The notes below the pieces were generated by a model, which saw only the letters and a list, made by a program, of their open reading frames with translations, had not been told where the DNA came from and did not search any database. Positions 39,251-49,066 of a DNA stretch of 64,000 nt are shown here, in pieces (positions within the stretch are counted from its first letter, which is position 1; each line of letters begins with the position of its first letter). A program made the translations under genes and the position numbers. Origin of the DNA: Heterohyrax brucei. Lineage: Eukaryota > Chordata > Mammalia > Hyracoidea > Procaviidae. The DNA lies in assembly GCA_028571685.1 (NCBI GenBank), contig CM053164.1, positions 41,280,501-41,344,500 of the forward strand, written 5' to 3'.

Positions 39251-39254
39251 AGGC

Positions 39255-39690
39255 TTTATGAGTGTTGATAGCCTGGACGAAAATAGCACAGATCCTACTA
39301 AGTGTCACTGACACCTTCTCTTAGTCAGCTGGTGCTTCTCTAACAGAAGTAGCAGTAGTTTAAAGTGCTCAGATACAGGTCTTTCCACAAGGGTCTGAGT
39401 GTCCTTTATGGAAGACACAGACTGACCTACCGCACCCAGCAGAACCTCAGGTAGGCTTCAGGGTTAAAAACCACCAGCACCTGGCAGGATCCTAATGGCT
39501 GTGCCTAATTTATTACTGTGACCAGTGAAAGCAGAATTAAGTAGACTAAAATTCTCTATTGAGACATAGTACATAACCATTTTGCAGAGTTTTGCTCAGT
39601 ACTTTTCCTGAGGATAAGCCCATATTACAGACAATGAGGGTGTAACAGGGCCTGAAGAACTGAACAGAATTCACTCCATTTCTTTCCATG
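39255..39690. other. Unassigned intergenic sequence
   Basis: Nothing recognised. CTTAGTCAGCTGGTGCTTCTC near 39320 recalls the reverse end of the MaLR-like LTR but fades quickly. Confidence 0.35.
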
Positions 39691-39694
39691 TACA

Positions 39695-40863
39695 AGATCT
39701 GACAATTACGTTTGTGAACTCATCCTAGAAAAGGTGCTAGATACCTTATTGTTGAATATTACTAGGGTCATCTTTGAAGTATTTCCATTGGTAAGCTATG
39801 CATCCATACCAGGGTTAGTGGACAAGACTTCAGATTCTCACTACCTGCCCCACGCAAAAAGCCAATCTCTGAGGAAGGTATTGGGGTGGGTGATCAAAAG
39901 CTTATTTTGCATATAAGTATGTAAGAAGGCCGGGGGTATGTTCTCGTCCTCAAGACCTGTCCAAGTTGGTCAAGCAGAACTGGGGTTTTTATGGGAGAAG
40001 CTACACGCCCTAGCACAGGACCTTGGAGAGCAACGAGAGCATTTGGGAGGGGCACCATCCCTAAGCAGGCTGTCGGAGCATGCATCTCAAAAGCTGGGGT
40101 CCAGACCCTCCCAGCTGTCTCCTGGGGCAATCCCTAAACGAGCTGGTGCCTGAGGTCACGTATCAGTTCCATCTCAGTGTCTTCAGTTGCCGCCTCACTT
40201 GTTTGATGAATCTAAAGAAGCTGTAAAAGCTGCAGAAATTGTTATCTCAGTGGCTCCTGTCACGTGTGTGAGGTCCTCGGCTAGGTAAAGGAAGTCAGAA
40301 ATTTTAAGACAAGAGAAAAACAAGTAAAAACGTCAGTTCCGTAAAGAATTAATCCTGGTTGTCTGTTTTAATTTCCCCTTTTAAAATCGGGGGCCTGAAG
40401 GCTTTTCACTTGCTTCACCAGTGCCTAGTCCACACTTCAAAGCAATTTGAGAACTCTTTATGTAGAATAGTGAACAGAGCTGTCCTTGTATTACTCCTGA
40501 TGTCCTGAATGTCATAAAAATGTCTTCCTTTCAATATTTCCTTTATTTTCAGGTAAAGAAAAAATTCACTGGGGGCTAGATCAGGAGAGTAGGGAGGGTA
40601 CTCCAATAGTTATTTGTTTCCTGGCTAACAACTCCCTCACAGACAACTCTACAGTTAAATTTGTGAACTTGCCACCTTCCCACTGTTTGCAATGTCCATT
40701 GCAGAAAGAGTTCCAAAATTGTTTTTAAGGGTGGACTAGGTGCTGACATCAGTGTGTAGCTTCCCAAGAGTAGTACTTCAAAGGTCACTTTTAGAAGTGA
40801 TATTCAGCAATGAGGTATATAGCACTTAGAACCATTAAGTTTGAGGGCTTAACTGTCAGACTA
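39695..40863 (-). mobile_element. Inverted-arm mariner derivative, copy 2, split by an LTR
   Basis: The left arm (39695-39812, continuing at 40418-40460) and right arm (40697-40850) are inverted repeats ending GATCTGACAAT and ACTGTCAGAC. The core (40460-40690) encodes on the minus strand YSPDLAPSEFFLYLKIKE and then GRHFYDIQDI, the opposite orientation to copies 1 and 3. Removing the LTR at 39813-40417 restores one continuous element. Confidence 0.8.
39813..40417 (-). mobile_element. Solo LTR, unnamed family, copy 3, inside mariner copy
   Basis: 605 bp. Ends GGTTAG and GCTTCA, flanked by CCAG (39809-39812 and 40418-40421). The host sequence gives the empty-site structure directly. Confidence 0.8.
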
Positions 40864-40872
40864 TGCAAATTT

Positions 40873-41429
40873 TGTGGGAGTTGGGAAGCCTTGGCTACCT
40901 AGCACTAACTAGACCCAGGGAAACGACAGGTTAGCTTGTGACCCACTGAGACTATGACGAGGGAGATGATGCATCATCAGTGGAGACGAAATCTTGCAGC
41001 CGTGTTTCTTTTAGGTTCTCTCTGGATTACCAAAACTGATGAAGGCACCAGTCACCCCACCCCCACCTCCAACCCCTCACCCCCACCCAGATAACCACGG
41101 TCAGAAAAATCCTGACGACTGCCTCCAGGTTCCGGATGCCTATCTCTGGATAGATTTTCTCTGGGGCTCTCGAATCCCATTTCTGGACTTCTCCAACACC
41201 ATGAATTGGCCACATTCTTCCAGCCCCTTCCCCACAACCTAAGTGTTTACCCTTAGCTACTCAATGAAAACCCTCAGGCTGACTAAAGAAGGCAGACAGG
41301 CTCTGAGGACTGTGTTCCCCCTGTCCCTTGCATATCAATATACAAAATAAACCTCTTGGTCTCTCACCTCAACACTGTCTTAGCACTGGCTTTGTGGCAG
41401 ACAGCACGAATCTGTGTTTTACGGTAACA
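40873..41429 (+). mobile_element. Solo LTR, ERV1-like
   Basis: Starts TGTGGGAGTTGGGAAGCC and has AATAAA at 41346-41351 followed by CTCTTGGTCTCTCACCTC, a typical R/U5 arrangement. Ends near GGTAACA. The last ~90 bases match the LTR at 62.1-62.5 kb. No internal viral genes accompany it. Confidence 0.7.
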
Positions 41430-41434
41430 AGAGC

Positions 41435-42600
41435 ACTGCAATATCTCAAGAAATTCCTTAAAAGACTTCCAATTTCTGAAATATACTTACCCCATGCAAC
41501 TCTTAAAATAAACATAGTTACTTCTAGCATCTTTCCTTTAAATGATGAAAGAACAAATTTTGTGATTTTTCCAGAGGACCTCTGGGAAATTGTACAGGTA
41601 GTTTCAGGTTTTAAAGATACCCTGGAATTTTTATTTCATCTTTTTCTAAGTGTGGGTCTGATTTGAGAAAGCAAAAAATCAAGAGTTGAGAAAGGCAGTT
41701 TGGGCACATGATAAAGACAGGCCCATGGATGGCTGAGAAACAGGACTTGGTTATCTACTTAATCAAAGCGATGAAATAAAACATTTGAAAATAAACATAG
41801 AAGACAATACATTTATAATTGTAAAGAACTTTAGCTCTTCTGTAAGTTAGGGTACTTTGTTCTTTGTTGATTTTGTTGTTTACTGGTTTGTTTCCTTAAA
41901 TAATCAAGGATATGGAAAGGTCAACATAAAGTAGACTATAAAGGAAAGCTACAGAATCTCTTAGTCAGATTCCACAAAAGGTAAGTAGTAACCTTTCATA
42001 TTGCAGGCAAAGGTATTAATCAGTAAATTGAGACAACACAACCAAGAAAACTGAACTTTGACAAAACTTCAACGTATTCCATATGTTCGTGTAACTTCCT
42101 ACAAACTCAGTGGTTATAAACCGAGACAAACAAAAATCACTTTTCCAGTTTTGTCCATCGTGCACGGCCTTTCATAGTCTGGAACAAACTGGTGTTTTAC
42201 TTTAGGAAAAGCAGTTCCCAAGGTTTTGTCTGGGAGCCCTCCAAGGGCCTTTCATAGGGTTCAGTAGGTCAAAGCTATTTTTATAATCATACTAAGAGAT
42301 TTTTTCTTTAAAAAAGCTCTCACTTTCTCATGGGTGTGGAGTGGAATTCTCCCGAGGTTACTCTATGGTAGTAGCTGGGCACCATCTAGACATGCTGGAC
42401 TCAAGTCTGATAAAGGCTGCAGTGGGACCTCCAGAACTCTTGAAGAATTGTTTTTAAAAATGGTAATTTTCCGACTCTCATAATTAGTTCATACTAAACA
42501 CAAGTGAATCTGTGTCAGTGGTTTGTTTAGTTCATTAATTAATGAGTAAATCCTTAAGTTGTAAAGACTTATTCAGACAAATCCAAAGAACAGACATACA
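41435..42600. other. AT-rich unique sequence
   Basis: No gene recognised. 42365-42440 (AGTAGCTGGGCACCATCTAG) looks like a short reverse L1 3' UTR scrap. Confidence 0.4.
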
Positions 42601-42604
42601 TCAT

Positions 42605-43140
42605 AAGTCCGTGAACTTAATTATTCTAAGTGCCAAGTACCTCACTGCTTAATACCACTATGGTCACCTTTTAAGTACTTCCCTTGGGAAGCTGTGCACT
42701 GATGCCAGCACCTAGTCTACCTTTCAAAGCAATTTTGGAACTCTTTCTGGAATGGCCACTGCACACAGTGGCAGGGTAGCAAGTTCGTGAACTTGTCTAG
42801 TTTCTGTGAGGGTGGTTTTAGCCAGTAAACAAATAACTATATTGGAACACAGTCCCTGCTCCGCTGGTCTGGCCCCTAATGACTTTTTCCTTTACCCAAA
42901 CAGAAAGGAAATATTGAAAGGAAGACACTTGGATGACATTAAGGACATCAAGGGTAATATGAAGACAGCTTTGATGGTCACTGCAGAAAGAGTCCCAATA
43001 TTGCTTTGAAGAGTGGACTAGGCACTGGCACTGGTGCACAGCTTCCCAAGGGGAGGACTTTGAAGATGACAGTAGTGATACTTCGCAACGAGGTATCTAG
43101 CACCTTTTCTAGGATGAGACTGGGAATTTAATTGGCAGTC
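42605..43140 (+). mobile_element. Inverted-arm mariner derivative, copy 3
   Basis: Left arm about 42610-42770, right arm about 42975-43140, near-perfect inverted repeats (for example CTTGGGAAGCTGTGCACTGATG against the reverse of the matching right-arm stretch). The core encodes ASKQITILEHSPCSAGLAPN and then DFFLYPNRKE, the mariner C-terminal catalytic block with the third Asp retained. Confidence 0.85.
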
Positions 43141-43141
43141 C

Positions 43142-43386
43142 TTGTATGCATAAGCAGTCAGAAATGCTGAAAATAACTTGCAAAACTGACCTGATCCACA
43201 GGACAGAAATCAATGTCATCTTTACCAGACAAAAATTCATTTATGTTTCTGTAAATAGAAATCATTACATAACCCTCAGCCTTCCACAAGTTAACTTCCT
43301 TATCTACAGAGTTGCAAAATATTCCAAGACAAGGAATAACTCAGATACCTATTAAAAAAGAAACAAGCAACAACAACAAAAAAAAA
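43142..43386. other. Unassigned sequence
   Basis: Nothing recognised. An A-rich run at 43370-43395 belongs to the next SINE tail. Confidence 0.35.
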
Positions 43387-43387
43387 A

Positions 43388-43442
43388 CAAAAAACCTTGG
43401 CCTCAAGTTGATTCTGATTCATAGCAACCCTATGAAGGTCAC
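43388..43442 (-). mobile_element. AfroSINE tail only
   Basis: CTTGGCCTCAAGTTGATTCTG, then lost after about 50 bases. Confidence 0.7.
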
Positions 43443-43694
43443 ATAATATAGTGAGGACCCTTTATAGTGGTACAGTAAGTAGAAATACAACGGTAGCCAT
43501 GTGTGTAAATTTGCTAGTAGACACATTAAAATAAATCAAATGAAATAGGTAAAATTAATTTTAATAATATAGTTTCTATAATAAAATATATCCAAAATAG
43601 CATCATTTCAACATAGAATAAATATAAAAAATAATGATCAATTTTATGAGTTTTTTTAAGTCTTTGAAATACAGTGTGTATTCATACTTATAAC

Positions 43695-43859
43695 CAGAAA
43701 ACCAAACCCATTGCCTTCAAGTCAATTCTGACTCAGTGACTCAATAGGATGGAGTAGAACTACCCCACAAAAACACCCAGGAGCTCCTGGTGGATTCAAA
43801 CTGCTTAATTCTGGGTTAGAAGCCCTAGCTCTTAACTACTATGCCACCAGGGTTTCCAG
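43695..43859 (-). mobile_element. AfroSINE cluster, copy 1
   Basis: Full length, reverse. Preceded by CATACTTATAACCA. Confidence 0.9.
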
Positions 43860-43873
43860 ATACATGTATAACC

Positions 43874-44025
43874 AAAAAAACCCAAACCCACTGTCTTTGA
43901 GTTGATTTCAACCCACGATGACCCTAAAGATCAGAACAGAGTTTCCAAGGACCATCTGGCAGATTCAAACTGCCAACTTTTGGTTAGCAGACATAGCACT
44001 TAACCATTACTCTACCACAGTTTCC
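43874..44025 (-). mobile_element. AfroSINE cluster, copy 2
   Basis: Full length but missing the AACTGCCCC segment. Preceded by TACATGTATAACCA. Confidence 0.9.
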
Positions 44026-44039
44026 TTCATAAGTATACC

Positions 44040-44203
44040 AAAACCAAATCAAACCCGCTGCTGTTGAGTTTATTCCAACTCACAGCCCTGAAGGAGAAAG
44101 CAGACCTGCTCTAGAGACTTTCCAAGGAGCACGTGCCAGATTTGAGCTGCTGATCTTTGGGTTAACAGGCATAGTACTTAACCACTACACCACTAGGGTT
44201 TCC
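44040..44203 (-). mobile_element. AfroSINE cluster, copy 3
   Basis: Full length, reverse. Preceded by CATAAGTATACCA. Confidence 0.9.
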
Positions 44204-44219
44204 TCCAACACACATTTAA

Positions 44220-44302
44220 AAAAAAAAAACTCACCGCCATCAAGTTAAATCCTACTCATTAAAAAAGCCAAACCCATTGCCATGGAGTCAGTTCCTACTC
44301 AT
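44220..44302 (-). mobile_element. AfroSINE cluster, two truncated tails
   Basis: AAACTCACCGCCATCAAG (44228) and AAGCCAAACCCATTGCCATG (44264). Each stops at CCTACTCAT, where the next copy begins. Confidence 0.8.
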
Positions 44303-44473
44303 AGAAAACCAAACCAAACCCACTATTGTCAAGTCCTGTGCCATTCACAGAGACCCTACAGGACAGAACAGAACTGCTCCACAGAGTTTCCAAGGAGAAC
44401 CTGGTGGATGTGAACTGCTGAACTTTTGGTTACCAGATGCAGAACTTAACGTACTACACCACCAAGGTTTCCC
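44303..44473 (-). mobile_element. AfroSINE cluster, copy 4, inserted in a SINE tail
   Basis: Bounded by CCTACTCATAGAAAA (about 44294) and CCTACTCACAGAAAA (about 44475). A further tail (CAAACCCACTGCTGTCACC) follows at 44498-44517. Confidence 0.85.
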
Positions 44474-44519
44474 CCTACTCACAGAAAAAAACAAACCAAA
44501 CCCACTGCTGTCACCTCTT

Positions 44520-45640
44520 AATTTGCACTAGTCATGTTCCAGTGGTCGATGTGTTTAGTGGTCCATGTGTTTAGCGGTCCCCCTGTTGGACAGGGCAATG
44601 CTAGACAATATCCAGCATCCTGCTAAAAGGATACTGGAAATTCTTTTACCCATTTTGAAGTCCTTCACAATTTTTCCTAACAAGAATAGTGGATGTAAGT
44701 GCATATAAACCAATACAGAAAGATTTTTTTAGGCTAAATAGAGCACAATATGGGAAAAAAATGTATGAATGAATTTGTGCTAAAAACAATTTGAAAGGAT
44801 ATATGCCAAAATATTTGCTGTGATTCTTTCTGGAAAATGTATTTGTAGATTATTTTTTCTTTCTTTCTTATGTATCCTTTCTAATTTTCCATGGAAAAAT
44901 GTTCTATAATTTTAAAAAAATCAATGAAATGTAATTTTGGAAAAGAAAGACAACTCTTTCAGAAAGTTACTAACCCAGGTTTTGCTCGCTCTGAGCAATT
45001 TTTAAGTACAACACCAACCAAGGCTCTCCCAGGCCGTTAATCTGTCCGGAGCAATACCAGGAGCTGTTCTTAAACACAGACTTTAGTAAAGGTCTGTGTT
45101 TAAGAACAACAAAGACTCTAAGGAGAACGAGTGAGCTCACATCATGAAATAGAAGCTGAATGTTTTCCAGCAGCCAGGCCCAAGATCTCCAGAAATGCTC
45201 AGTAAATACTATTTTTCTTCTCTCCTTTCAGCCTTTGACCAGGTCCAGGTCAAATAGCTTTTGAAGTTCAGTGTCCTATTGAACAACTCTTTGTGACTTC
45301 TTTTGGGCACCGTTGGCTCAAGCAGTCTGCCAGCCATTCTGGGTCCAGAGTCTATCCGGCCTCTGAACCCCAGCCTCACCTGGACCTCTCTGAATGACGA
45401 GCAATGAGTCCTGTGCCTGTTTTATCCCACAGTGCCCTACCCTGCAGCTAAAGGGATGAACGGCACATCCAGGGTCCCTCACAGGATACTGGGTCTGACA
45501 GCAATTCCTTCCTCGGTGCAAGGCAGAGATCAGGATTTGCTGTGCATTTATCTGAAGCATGATTGTAATTATGTCTCATGAATTAAGGTGGAAGGCCACC
45601 ATCCTAGAGTAGGTTTTGAACACGTCTGCTGGCAAAATGA
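44520..45640. other. Unassigned sequence with a hairpin
   Basis: TTCTTAAACACAGACTTTAG and CTGTGTTTAAGAA near 45067-45107 form an inverted repeat of about 14-18 bases. Otherwise nothing recognised. Confidence 0.4.
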
Positions 45641-45645
45641 ATGAA

Positions 45646-45808
45646 ACCTTAGCAGACTAGTGGTTAAGAGCTATGGCTACTTACCAAAAGATTGGCAGTT
45701 TGAACCTATGTGATGCTCCTTGGAAACTCTATGGGGCAGTCCTACTCTGTCTATAGAATAACTGTGAGTCGGGCTTGACTTCAGTGGGTTTAGTTTCTGA
45801 TTTGGTTT
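45646..45808 (+). mobile_element. AfroSINE
   Basis: Head GAAACCTTAGCAGACTAGTGG to tail ACTTCAGTGGGTTTAG. Confidence 0.85.
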
Positions 45809-45814
45809 ACTGGC

Positions 45815-46845
45815 AAAATATCTTATTTCTGAATTACATTGTAATTTCTAAATGTAAATTTTCGTTCAGATGGACCACGCCAGGAAGTACCTCTGTGTCT
45901 CTGGAGAAGAAGCACCATGAACGTACATGGTCTGAAGTGATGGCTGGGAAAGTGGTCTTAGGAAGTCCTCTGGCACTTTCTCTGCCAAACCTTCTTGCTG
46001 AAATCACACCTTACCTCCACCCAAATTACATATGCTGACAGCCAAGCCCCACCTAAACCTGAGATGGTGGTCTTCCATCTTAATTCATGTGACATAACTG
46101 ATTCCAATGGTATGACTATATCTGGAATTATCTCTATCAAAGTTATGGAGGTATTCACTTGTTCAACTTTCCATCTTACGTCTACGACCACTTCCTCTTT
46201 AACCAACCACATATTTGAGCCATTGTCTTACCAAGAAGTATGCAGACATCACATACCATTGTATTCCCTGTCACATCTGTTTAAAATAATATAATAATTT
46301 TAGAGTTCTTCTCTTTGGCCGTCTGCTAAGTGGACAGCAAACAGCAATAAATTAAACTAAATGTAATCAGTATTCATTCTGTTATTGATGCCTATACAGG
46401 ACTATTGGAACCACTGAGAAAATAAATGCCAGCAGGCATATATCTTCTGAAAGCAGTTCCCATAATACAACGATTTCATATCCAGTAATCCTACGTGGCA
46501 GACCAATTTAGTTTGCTACACTTTGCAACTAATTGGTTCTGTGGGTTAACCTGGAAACCATGAAGCCGAACCCCAGACATCCTGGAGGCACATCTTTCAG
46601 GTCTTCGTATTGCCATAGGGGATCCCTGGTGAATATGGAAAGAGGCCCTTCTGGTACACAATTTTGGAGTCTAAGTTACACCTTTATTTACGTTCTGAAG
46701 CAAGTCCAGAATTTTTCAGATGATCCTGTCCTTTCCTGAAGACCTCCCAGTGAAGCCAGTAGCTGAGGCAGCAGGAACCACCCACCCTCACTCCATCCAG
46801 GTGATCTGCATTCAGTAACCTGCCTCAGAGCGCATGCTCTCTGGT
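45815..46845. other. Unassigned sequence
   Basis: Open frames of 84-99 codons on both strands at 45958-46294 have no recognisable domain. Confidence 0.35.
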
Positions 46846-46846
46846 T

Positions 46847-47362
46847 GTCGTTGTCAGGTGCCGTCGAGTGAGTTCCTACTCATAGGGACCCTGTGCACAA
46901 CAGAATGAAATACTATCCGGTCTTGTACCATGCCCACAATTGTCTTTATGCCCATTTTTGCAGCTGCTGTGTCAATCCATCTAGGTGAGGGTCTTCCTCT
47001 TTCGCTGACCCTCCACTCTACCAAACATGATGTCCTTCTCCAGGGACTGCTCCCTCTTGATGACATACTCAAAGTATGTAAGATGCAGTCTCGCCAGCTT
47101 TGCTTCCAAGGAGCACTCTGACTGGGCTTCTTACAGAGCAAATCTGTTGTTTTGGCAGTCTTCTCCAGACATTCTTCTCCAACACCATAGTTCAAAGTTG
47201 TTAATTCTTCTTTTGTCTTTCTTATTCGTTGTCCAGCTTTTGAAGCATATGACGTGATTGAAAATGCCATGGCTTGGGTCAGGTGAACCTTAGTCTTCAA
47301 GGTGACATCTTTACTTTTCGATACTTTAAAGAGATCCTTTGTGGCAGATTTTCCTAACACTG
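46847..47362 (-). mobile_element. RTE LINE 3' part, reverse
   Basis: One long minus-strand frame of 168 codons (47360-46854): KSKDVTLKTKVHLTQAMAF, TTLNYGVGEECLEKTAKT and a C-terminal PRNSLDGT-like end that overlaps the tail shared with AfroSINE. It is the least damaged RTE piece in the window but is 5' truncated. Confidence 0.9.
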
Positions 47363-47486
47363 GTTAGCTTCCTGAAAAATATGTGGACTTGGCTATCTGC
47401 TCATGATTGTGACAACACAGAACACCTAATACTGACCCTTTAAAGTGTCTGCCAGAGGAGATAATTGAACTTTCTAAAGTCCAAAG

Positions 47487-47671
47487 CAATGGTGCAAATA
47501 GTTAACATACTTGGCTACTAACCAAAGCTTTGGAAGCTCAAATCTGCCTAGAGGCACCTTGTGAAAAAAGTCTAGGGATCTACTTCTGAAAAATCAGCCA
47601 TGGCAAAATCTATGGAACACAGTTCTACTCTGACAAACATGGGGTCCCTGTGAGTTAACTATATGGCAACT
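47487..47671 (+). mobile_element. Long-variant SINE, diverged
   Basis: GATCTACTTCTGAAAAATCAG body as in the 24.4-kb element, tail CCTGTGAGTTAACTATATGGC. Confidence 0.65.
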
Positions 47672-49066
47672 TTTTTTTTTTTTATAAATTATGCTTTAAG
47701 TGAAAGTTAATTCAAGTCAGTTTGTCATACAAAAATTTACACACAGGCTGCTATCTGATCCTAATAGCTCTGCTGACACTATGACAGTACACTGTCTTCT
47801 CCACTCTGTATTTCCCATGTTCATTCAAACTGCTCCTTTCCCCCTCTGCCCTCTCATCTTGCCTTTGGACAGGAGCTGCCCTGTTAGTCTCATGCATCTA
47901 CTTGTACCAAGGAGCATATCATTTTATACCTTTTAGTTCAGTCTAGTCTTTGAAGAGTTGGCTTCAGGAATGGTTTTCATTCTGGGCTAACAGGGCATCT
48001 AGGGGCCATGTCTTCTGGGGACCCTGCAGTCTGTCAGATCGTCAAGTTTAGTCTCCTTACTAGAGTTTGAATTCTCCACCTCACTTTTCTACCATTCCAT
48101 CAAGTACCCTTTGCTGTGTTCCCTGTCAGTGTGGTCGTTGCTGGTAGTCTGGTACCACATAGTTCTTTCAGTCTCACACTGATGTAGTCTTTGGTTTATG
48201 TGGCCCTTTCTGTCTCTCAGGCCATGTTTTCCTTATGTGTTTGGTGTTCTTCATTCTTCTTTGCTTCAGAAGGGCTGGGATCAATTGATGCATCTTAGAT
48301 GTCCACTTGCTAGCTTTTAAGACCCCAGATGCCACTCACCAGAATGCGATGCACAACTCTTTCTTAGAAAACATTGCTATGCCAAGTGACCTAGTTATCC
48401 CTTGAAACCATGGTCCTCAGGCACCCTCTCCTGCTGTTCTGTTCCCTGAAGTGTTTGCCTGTGCTTGGTAAACTTCCTAATTTTTGTTTTAGTCCAGTTG
48501 TGCTGACTTATCATGTATTGTAGTTTGTTCTTCCCTTCACCTAAAATAATTTTTGTCTGCTGTCTAGTTGGAAACCCTGGTGGCCAAGTGGTTAAGAGCT
48601 ATGGCTGCTAACCAAAAGATCTGCAGTTCGAATGCACCAGGCGCTCCTTGGAAACCCTTCAGAGCTTATTGAGTTGGAACTGATTCAGCAGCAATGGATT
48701 TTGGGGTTTGGGGCTGTTATCTAGCTAATGAATACCCCTGTCTCTCCCTCTCCACCCTCATAACCATCAAAGAATGTTTTCTTTTGTGTTAGAAGTTTTT
48801 CTTGATTTCTTATAATAGTGATCTCATACAACATTTGCCCTTTCAAGGCTGACAAATTTCACTCAGCCTAATGCCTTCCAGATTCCTCCAGGTTATGAGA
48901 TGCTTGGCAAAATCATCATTGTTCTTTATCATTCGGTTGTGTGAATACACCATAATTTGTTTATCCATTCATCTGCTGATGGGCACCTAGGCGATCCCAT
49001 CTTTTTGCTATTGTGGGGAGTGCTGCAATGAACGTTGGTTCGCAAATATCTGTTCGTGTGACAGCT
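47672..49066 (-). mobile_element. L1 3' end (3' UTR and ORF2 C-terminus), reverse
   Basis: Poly(T) start, 3' UTR (CTGACACTATGACAGTACACTG; AAGACCCCAGATGCCACTC), then ORF2 C-terminal coding in reverse (ATTCATCTGCTGATGGGCACC, GCTGCAATGAACGTTGG). Cut by the next L1 at 49067. Confidence 0.85.
48569..48713 (+). mobile_element. AfroSINE inserted in L1
   Basis: GGAAACCCTGGTGGCCAAG head. Lies opposite in orientation to the surrounding L1. Confidence 0.9.

Noticed and set aside
45067-45107. Hairpin as a microRNA or regulatory RNA
   Set aside because: The stem is short (about 14-18 bases), and there is no second arm pattern or conservation evidence.
46854-47360. 168-codon minus-strand frame as a host gene
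   Set aside because: It is the C-terminal part of an RTE LINE and ends in the tail shared with AfroSINE.
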